From assembly GCF_000235885.1 (NCBI RefSeq), contig NZ_JH379409.1, positions 1 to 37,606 on the forward strand: a stretch of DNA of 37,606 bases, read 5' to 3'. Position 1 is the stretch's first letter; each line of letters starts with the position of its first letter. The notes beneath the pieces were generated by a model. That model was given only the letters and a program-made list of their open reading frames with translations, searched no databases and had not been told where the DNA came from. The stretch is from Leyella stercorea DSM 18206. Lineage in GTDB: Bacteria; Bacteroidota; Bacteroidia; Bacteroidales; Bacteroidaceae. Positions 32,047-37,606 of the stretch are shown here, in pieces. The translations under genes and the position numbers were made by a program.

Positions 32047-33068
32047 TTTAATATTTTATGTATAAATAAATCCAAAAACGTAAGTTTATGCTTATAAAAG
32101 AACAATTTTATCTTGTTACTCATGCCAGGCATTTGAATATTAGATAGTTTAGAATAAGAAAGCCTCCCTAAACATTTTTGAACAACTGGTGCACTTAATA
32201 TTTTAGAAAACTCTCTTGCTAAAACCCAAATACTTTTGTTAGGTTGAGTTTTTGCGAAATAACGATGATCTGCATCGGCTATGCCTGTTATGGCACGTGT
32301 TGCTAATGCATCCCAATAATCTTCCTCATAAGTATGGTACTTTTCAATGAATTTTTTTTCTTCATCTAAATACAAAGGAATCATCTTTGCATGCTTATAA
32401 ACATATCTATTGCTTATAGAAGATTCATTATAAGCATAATAATAAATCAAACGATTATCTATTGCTATTTTATTTGCATACTCATATGCATACAAATCAA
32501 ATATCGCATCTTCGGATTTGCAGATATCTATTTTATATTTCAAATTATTATCATTAATAAGAGATTGCTTAAACAATTTTGCGTAAGGTCCATCAACGTT
32601 TACACCTATATCATAATAATCACTGGTTCGAAAAGCAAGAGTTGACAATTTAAGATGCTTTTGCTCTTTTGAATTTAACAACTTACGAATATGTATATCA
32701 TGAGATCCCTGATCTATGCCAAATATCACAATATCAGCTTTAAAAAATCTGATAGTATCTAAAGCATAATTCAAAGAGTCCTTAGCTAAAGCATCATCCG
32801 AATCAACAAACATAATATAATCTCCTTTAGCCATATCAATTCCGACATTTCGTGTATCAGAAACGCCAGAATTTTGTTTTCTGATATAAACGATTCTACT
32901 ATCAGTTTCGGCTAAATTTTGAAGTCTTTTATCAATCCACTCATCAGTAGAACCATCGTTGATATAAATAAATTCAAAATCTCCACATTGAGATATCAAA
33001 CTTTTTATATTCTCTTCAAACAAATGGTGTGGTGGATTATAAACTGGTACGACAACAGATATATCCAT
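32043..33068 (-). CDS. GT2-family glycosyltransferase
   Basis: A 341-aa GT-A transferase: MDISVVVPVYNPPHHLFEEN at the start, FIYINDGSTDEW for nucleotide binding, GVSDTRNVGIDMAKGDYIMF and the metal-binding DSDD. The loop after the first strand (PPHHLF) departs from the usual NxxxxL form. The C-terminal half is particular to this protein and sets the acceptor. Its end overlaps the galactofuranosyltransferase start by four bases; three bases separate it from the GT2 upstream. Confidence 0.93.
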   Translation of the reverse strand: MDISVVVPVYNPPHHLFEENIKSLISQCGDFEFIYINDGSTDEWIDKRLQNLAETDSRIVYIRKQNSGVSDTRNVGIDMAKGDYIMFVDSDDALAKDSLNYALDTIRFFKADIVIFGIDQGSHDIHIRKLLNSKEQKHLKLSTLAFRTSDYYDIGVNVDGPYAKLFKQSLINDNNLKYKIDICKSEDAIFDLYAYEYANKIAIDNRLIYYYAYNESSISNRYVYKHAKMIPLYLDEEKKFIEKYHTYEEDYWDALATRAITGIADADHRYFAKTQPNKSIWVLAREFSKILSAPVVQKCLGRLSYSKLSNIQMPGMSNKIKLFFYKHKLTFLDLFIHKILK

Positions 33069-33071
33069 TTT

Positions 33072-34037
33072 TTATTTTTTAATTAAATAATACATTCTTA
33101 ATATTATATTTTTCAAGATAAAAGGTATTTTAATACTAAAAAATATTTTTTCATCTTTATATTTAAGAGGGAATATGGGTATGAAACAATTTTTATTAAA
33201 ATACCTTTTTTCTTTATATGAATAATTATATTGATACAAAAGTCTAACAATTGTATGAAGTCGATAAAGATACTCTTCTTCTATAGCAACATCAATATCT
33301 TTATATTTACCATTATTCAATTTAATTTTTAAGCATCGCCCTTTTTCACTCGCTTTCTTAATCACATAAGGATCTTTAACATCTGAAAGAGAAATTTGTC
33401 TTCTAATTTGGTAATGGTAACATGGATAGCTCAATACAGACATCTTTCTACAATAAACGTAGCACTGATATGAAAAAATATGATCTTCACACCAATTAAT
33501 ATCTTCGTCAAATAATACTCCATGAACACATTCTTTTCTTATACACATATTCCATAAGAATCCATAATAACGAGAGCGTTCTAAACATCGATAAAAGTCA
33601 GAAACATTATCCATTCTAACATCGCTACCAATTGAAACAGTTTCTGTTTTTTCTCCAACATAATTTTTTATATAGCCAACTTTTATTATATCAGGATTGG
33701 TTAAGTGTATTTCATTTATATAGGTTAAAAATGTTGCTGCATCCAAATAATCATCACTATCCGCAAAAGTCAAATAGTCACCACATACATATTTCAAACC
33801 CAAATTACGAGCAGAACTTACTCCTCCATTAACCTTTTGGAAACTTTTTATGCGCTTATCATCAGCACTATATTTTTTACATATATCCCATGACCTATCA
33901 GTACTGCCATCATCGACTAAGATTAATTCCCAAAAAGGATAAGTTTGCGACAATATACTTTCTATACAATTTTCCAAAAAAAATTCAGCATTATAAACTG
34001 GAATTATAATAGATATCAAATAGTTATCATTTACCAT
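33072..34037 (-). CDS. GT2-family glycosyltransferase
   Basis: A 321-aa GT-A transferase with ISIIIPVYNAEFFLENCIES, LILVDDGSTDRSWDIC, GGVSSARNLGLKYVCGDYLT and the metal-binding ADSDDYLD. The C-terminus (FPLKYKDEKIFFSIKIPFIL, ending MYYLIKK) is basic and amphipathic, suiting membrane association. It overlaps the upstream GT2 by 11 bases. The sugar transferred cannot be read from sequence. Confidence 0.94.
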   Translation of the reverse strand: MVNDNYLISIIIPVYNAEFFLENCIESILSQTYPFWELILVDDGSTDRSWDICKKYSADDKRIKSFQKVNGGVSSARNLGLKYVCGDYLTFADSDDYLDAATFLTYINEIHLTNPDIIKVGYIKNYVGEKTETVSIGSDVRMDNVSDFYRCLERSRYYGFLWNMCIRKECVHGVLFDEDINWCEDHIFSYQCYVYCRKMSVLSYPCYHYQIRRQISLSDVKDPYVIKKASEKGRCLKIKLNNGKYKDIDVAIEEEYLYRLHTIVRLLYQYNYSYKEKRYFNKNCFIPIFPLKYKDEKIFFSIKIPFILKNIILRMYYLIKK

Positions 34038-34848
34038 ATTTTACAAAGATTTTTATAAACTTAATAAATCCATTAAGGATTCTTTTTACAAATCTTATTT
34101 CAGCTATTCTATAGAAAAGATATTTTTGATAAGGTATAATACTTTCATATGCATATACCTCTTCCATCATCGTTATAATACCAGGAGGCAATATTTCTTG
34201 AAAGACTATATTTCGCTCTTTATTAACATTATCATCATGTCCTGTACTGATTCCATAAGCATCAAACCTACAAATTACATATGGTGTATATACAAACACA
34301 CGGTTCTGCAATATAAAAATCAACCAAATTTTCCAATCCGAAACAATTTTTAAGTTTATATCATATCCGCCGTTTTCAACTAAAAGCTCTCTCCTAATAA
34401 AGGAAGCCTGATGGAAAATGGTATATTCATATATAAAACGAAAATCAATCGTTTTAGGAACAGATTTCAATTCCTCATGATCTTCAAAAATATAGAGAGC
34501 ATTACCATAAATAACATCAGGAGAATATTTTAAGTTTGCAAAAACTTGAGACAATACTGTTTCTGAATAAAAACTATCACCTGAATTCATAAATATAACA
34601 TATTCTCCTTTTGCATGAGAAATACCTTTATTCATGGCATCATACACCCCCTTATCTTTTTCACTACACCAAAATGACAGGTGTTCATCCATCTGTTCAA
34701 TAAACGCTTTACTGCCGTCTGTACTACCTCCATCAATAATTATCCATTCAAAATTTTGATAATCTAAGCGAAGAATACTTTCTGCCGTACTTTGCAAGCC
34801 TTTTAAATTGTTATAATTAATCGTTATTATAGAAACTTTCTGATTCAT
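34027..34848 (-). CDS. GT2-family glycosyltransferase (WcaA-like)
   Basis: A 273-aa GT-A transferase of the shorter WcaA-like subgroup. The nucleotide-binding block reads WIIIDGGSTDGSKAFIEQ, the middle block GVYDAMNKGISHAKGEYVIF, and the metal-binding block is MNSGD instead of DSDD, which is normal for this subgroup. It is the first glycosyltransferase after the flippase gene, four bases downstream of it. Donor and acceptor are unknown. Confidence 0.93.
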   Translation of the reverse strand: MNQKVSIITINYNNLKGLQSTAESILRLDYQNFEWIIIDGGSTDGSKAFIEQMDEHLSFWCSEKDKGVYDAMNKGISHAKGEYVIFMNSGDSFYSETVLSQVFANLKYSPDVIYGNALYIFEDHEELKSVPKTIDFRFIYEYTIFHQASFIRRELLVENGGYDINLKIVSDWKIWLIFILQNRVFVYTPYVICRFDAYGISTGHDDNVNKERNIVFQEILPPGIITMMEEVYAYESIIPYQKYLFYRIAEIRFVKRILNGFIKFIKIFVKYGK

Positions 34849-34852
34849 AATA

Positions 34853-36391
34853 CTATTTTTTTATAATTTGCTTAACCATTCTTTTAGAAAATTCTTTTAA
34901 GCCTTCTGAAAAGAAATATAAAACACAAAAATAGAATACACTAAAAATAGAAAAGATATATAAACCATAACAAATCAATTGCCCCCATCCATCACTGGGA
35001 GTCATTGGACGATATTTATCTGCGATGCAAATAATACCAAGGCTTATCAAAAGACATAAATAATATTTTAGTGTATGTTTCCAAAACTCACAGTACTTTT
35101 CATGAAACCCATCAGAAAACAAATAATATGGTTTCCAAAGAATTACAAAAAAAAACAAACTTACAATTTTTCCCAATAAAATACCAGCTATGCCAATCTG
35201 AGAGGCTACAATTATAGTAACCAACAAATTTGTTCCTCCTTCTGCCCAAGCAGACCAAACATCAGCATATTGACCATATGCATGATTAAAAGCATCAACA
35301 GCAGTTCTCGACATTAAAATAAAAGCATTTAAACAAATTAAAAAAGTTACAAATGGAGACAATAAATATTCACTACCTAACCAAACTACGATAAAAGGAG
35401 GTATCATAAAATACAAGCAAACAGAAATTATACCTGCAAACAAATATCTCATAGACATCAACTCCCAAAATACACTTTTTATTTTCTCTTTATCACCTTC
35501 TGCAACCAAATTTCCCACACCTGCTTCTGCACTATTCATCACAACACTAAACAAAGATGTTACTCGTGAAATAAGCATAGAATAATTTCCATAATAGGCA
35601 ACATATTTTAAAGAAACAAATGCAAATATAAGAATTTGATCACTTTGTCCTAATAAGAAATCTTTTAGTTTATGTATAAATATCTGACGTGTACTGGTTA
35701 GAATTGAAGGATATTCTTTATATAACACCTTTCCACGAGAAGGTATCACTTTCAGCCATGGATACGTTTTATCTATTTTATAATTTAAAATTAAACATGC
35801 TACTATTGCAAAAAGAAACTCGATAATAGCCCATATATAATAGTTTAAAAAATAATAACAGCAAAACATTTGAACCAATGTCTTTATAACCATACCTGTT
35901 TGCAAATACACAGATACAACATACTGTTTTTGATCGGCACTTAATAATATTTGCCGGTAATTTATGAAATAATATATAAGCGAGGAACCTAAGAAGCTAA
36001 AAAAAACAAAATAAATTAAAGGCAAATGAATGTCTGTATTATTAAATATAATGGGGAAAAACAAACTTATAATTAGTCCAACAGCTAAAATAAAAAATCC
36101 GACAATTCGATACAGCCAACCAAACAAAGATATTTTATCATTAAGTTCATTATAATTAGACTCTCTAATTGGTTTGTAAAGATGGAAACTTACAGATGCC
36201 CCAATTCCTAATTCTGCCAAACTTAACATTCCTAAAATATTCTGCAAAGTACCAGAAAGGCCTATAAATTCAGCGCCTAAAGTTTCTAAAAATATTTTTC
36301 TGGAAAAAAATGCAATAATTATATTTACAAAATAAAACAGAAAATTAATTTTTGCATTTAATAATCCTTTTTTTACTCTCGATTCATTCAT
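34853..36391 (-). CDS. wzx: Wzx-type polysaccharide flippase
   Basis: A 512-aa membrane protein of the polysaccharide-transporter branch of the MOP superfamily, with about 12-14 hydrophobic segments. It moves undecaprenyl-linked repeat units to the periplasmic side. Recognisable parts are KINFLFYFVNIIIAFFSRKI near the start, FLETLGAEFIGLSGTLQNIL, LSLAELGIGASVSFHLYKPI and YYGNYSMLISRVTSLFSVVM. It lies 26 bases after glf. The pairing with the polymerase gene at 28-29 kb indicates the Wzx/Wzy assembly route; no chain-length regulator, initial sugar-phosphate transferase or outer-membrane export gene is in the window. Confidence 0.94.
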   Translation of the reverse strand: MNESRVKKGLLNAKINFLFYFVNIIIAFFSRKIFLETLGAEFIGLSGTLQNILGMLSLAELGIGASVSFHLYKPIRESNYNELNDKISLFGWLYRIVGFFILAVGLIISLFFPIIFNNTDIHLPLIYFVFFSFLGSSLIYYFINYRQILLSADQKQYVVSVYLQTGMVIKTLVQMFCCYYFLNYYIWAIIEFLFAIVACLILNYKIDKTYPWLKVIPSRGKVLYKEYPSILTSTRQIFIHKLKDFLLGQSDQILIFAFVSLKYVAYYGNYSMLISRVTSLFSVVMNSAEAGVGNLVAEGDKEKIKSVFWELMSMRYLFAGIISVCLYFMIPPFIVVWLGSEYLLSPFVTFLICLNAFILMSRTAVDAFNHAYGQYADVWSAWAEGGTNLLVTIIVASQIGIAGILLGKIVSLFFFVILWKPYYLFSDGFHEKYCEFWKHTLKYYLCLLISLGIICIADKYRPMTPSDGWGQLICYGLYIFSIFSVFYFCVLYFFSEGLKEFSKRMVKQIIKK

Positions 36392-36417
36392 ACCTATTAT
36401 ATATATTTAATATCTTA

Positions 36418-37542
36418 TTAAATTGACATACCCAATACGATTTCTATAATAGGAGCCATATCATAATATTTATACGTAGCCAATCTTCCACCAAATATCA
36501 CATCTTCTTCTTTTTCAGCCATTATCCGATATTGCTCAGCCAATCTATTATTACGCTCGTCATTTACAGGATAATATGGTTCCTTGCCATTTTTATATTC
36601 TTCTGAATATTCTTCGGATATAACAGTTTTAGGACACATCTCGATTTCTTGTCCAAACATCTCAAAATGTTTATGTTCAATAACACGAGTATAAGGTACA
36701 TCGTGACTTGTATAATTAACAACAGCATTACCCTGGTAATTTGTAGTGTTTTCTACACGTGTTTTGAAACTCACTGTACGCCAATCAAGTTTACCATACA
36801 TAAAGTTGAAATATTCATCAATAGGACCTGTGTAAACAAGTTTGTCTGCATATTTTCTCCAGTCTCTGAATTCTGAATTAAAGAAGTTTGTATCTATCAT
36901 ACATTCTACTTCTTTCAATAAGCCATCAATAAGCTTATTATATCCTCCAATAGGTATACCTTGATACTTGTCGTTAAAGTAATTATTATCAAATACAAGA
37001 CGAACGGGGAGTCGCTTGATAATAAACGCAGGAAGAGCAGTACATTCACGTCCCCATTGTTTCTCCGTATATTCCTTGATAAGTTTATTAAATATGTCTT
37101 TACCGACAAGACACAGAGCCTGTTCCTCCAAGTTTAGAGGTTCACGTCCATTTAGAATAGCTACAGCCTCTGCCTTCTGCTCATCAATTTTAATCTGTGC
37201 TTCTTCTGGAGTAGTTACACCCCACATTTGATAAAACGTATTCATATTAAAAGGCAAGTTGAATAACTTTCCTTTATAATTAGCAACAGGACAATTGGTA
37301 TATCGGTTGAATTCAACTATTGTATTTACAAAGTCCCATACCTTTTTATTAGAAGTATGAAAAATGTGTGCTCCATATTTATGGACATTAATTCCTTCTA
37401 TTTTTTCACAATAAAGATTCCCGCCAAGATGTGGACGTTTATCTATCACTAAACATTTCTTCCCAGCCAGATTTGCTCTATAAGCAAAAGTTGACCCAAA
37501 CAAACCAGAGCCAACAATTAAATAATTATATTTTTTATCCAT
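36418..37542 (-). CDS. glf: UDP-galactopyranose mutase
   Basis: A 374-aa flavoenzyme that interconverts UDP-galactopyranose and UDP-galactofuranose in the cytoplasm. The FAD-binding start NYLIVGSGLFGSTFAYR (6-22) is followed by CLVIDKRPHLGGNLYCE, KYGAHIFHTSNKKVW, EKQWGRECTALPA, RLPVRLVFDNNYFND, YQGIPIGGYNKLIDGLL, YTGPIDEYF and the C-terminal FGGRLATYKYYDM. Length and motifs are those of an intact Glf. It is the first gene of the 27.5-kb operon; its ATG lies 36 bases inside the right terminal inverted repeat. It supplies the donor for the galactofuranosyltransferase-like protein encoded about 4.4 kb further into the operon. Confidence 0.97.
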   Translation of the reverse strand: MDKKYNYLIVGSGLFGSTFAYRANLAGKKCLVIDKRPHLGGNLYCEKIEGINVHKYGAHIFHTSNKKVWDFVNTIVEFNRYTNCPVANYKGKLFNLPFNMNTFYQMWGVTTPEEAQIKIDEQKAEAVAILNGREPLNLEEQALCLVGKDIFNKLIKEYTEKQWGRECTALPAFIIKRLPVRLVFDNNYFNDKYQGIPIGGYNKLIDGLLKEVECMIDTNFFNSEFRDWRKYADKLVYTGPIDEYFNFMYGKLDWRTVSFKTRVENTTNYQGNAVVNYTSHDVPYTRVIEHKHFEMFGQEIEMCPKTVISEEYSEEYKNGKEPYYPVNDERNNRLAEQYRIMAEKEEDVIFGGRLATYKYYDMAPIIEIVLGMSI

Positions 37543-37577
37543 TATAAAATCAATATTAAGAAAATTATATTTATATA

Positions 37578-37605
37578 CCCGTTGGCGGAATTAATTTAGC
37601 GCATA
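37578..37605. repeat. right copy of 28-bp terminal inverted repeat
   Basis: Bases 37578-37605 (cccgttggcgg ... gcgcata) are the exact inverse of bases 1-28. This copy is separated from the glf start by 35 AT-rich bases with no convincing TAnnTTTG promoter between. The operon promoter is therefore likely to lie outside, beyond the repeat. That is the geometry of the operon-proximal repeat in Bacteroides-type invertible polysaccharide promoters, but the outer partner and the promoter are not in the window. Confidence 0.9.
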
Positions 37606-37606
37606 C

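Noticed and set aside
37543..37577. Promoter directly upstream of glf (TAATTTTC-like box)
   Set aside because: It lacks the final G of TAnnTTTG and has no TTTG at the right spacing. A promoter outside the window is more likely.
1..37606. tRNA, rRNA, insertion sequence, integrase or invertase genes
   Set aside because: Looked for on both strands; no recognisable sequence or protein of these types was found in the window.

Overview
The window looks like chromosomal DNA of a Bacteroidales bacterium, most likely Prevotella in the broad sense. It carries Bacteroidetes-type TonB receptor, OprB-like porin, DUF4143 ATPase and surface-lipoprotein genes. Two good promoters match the Bacteroidetes TAnnTTTG -7 element, Shine-Dalgarno sequences are absent, and intergenic spaces hold short tandem 'stutter' repeats. 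No tRNA, rRNA, CRISPR array, transposase or integrase was seen. The window has two compositional halves: GC-rich up to about 13.3 kb, and clearly AT-rich from there to the right end. || Left part (1-10,050): an OprB-like porin and a DUF4143 AAA ATPase on the minus strand. The ATPase leader is a four-copy array of exact 33-bp period. Then comes a plus-strand operon of secreted acid-phosphatase-like metallophosphoesterase, TonB-dependent receptor and beta-helix lipoprotein, closed by a very strong terminator. A separate secreted protein with an Ig-like domain follows under its own promoter. || Right part (10,059-37,542): one co-directional minus-strand gene train, read from right to left, that makes a surface polysaccharide. 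It starts with UDP-galactopyranose mutase (glf) and a Wzx-type flippase. Next come three GT2 transferases, a galactofuranosyltransferase-like protein, a GT32 protein, a DUF6625-type protein, a Wzy-type polymerase and another GT2. The tailoring genes follow: a hexapeptide acyltransferase, three membrane acyltransferases, a pyruvyl transferase and an FrhB-like iron-sulfur protein, with GT4-like enzymes among them. The far end has a GT4 protein, a WecG/TagA-family transferase and a nucleotidyltransferase-fold protein. Glf and the galactofuranosyltransferase predict a galactofuranose-containing, acylated and probably pyruvylated glycan. Two of the three membrane acyltransferase genes contain an in-frame G8 tract, so acylation may be phase variable. 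|| Embedded in this operon (13,296-18,978) is a cassette unrelated to sugar chemistry. It holds a 1107-aa protein joining a DUF4297/Cap4-like PD-(D/E)XK nuclease to a STAND-like P-loop NTPase with a long C-terminal region. Two tiny genes follow, each overlapping the previous one by an ATGA (120 and 59 aa). A decayed gene lies upstream, and before it a membrane protein with an N-terminal Cys/His zinc-binding-like motif. I read this as a candidate anti-phage system and the most novel part of the window. || The first 28 bases and bases 37,578-37,605 are perfect inverted copies of each other. The right copy lies 36 bp upstream of the glf start, where the operon-proximal repeat of an invertible promoter would sit. 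The window may therefore be bounded by site-specific recombination sites.
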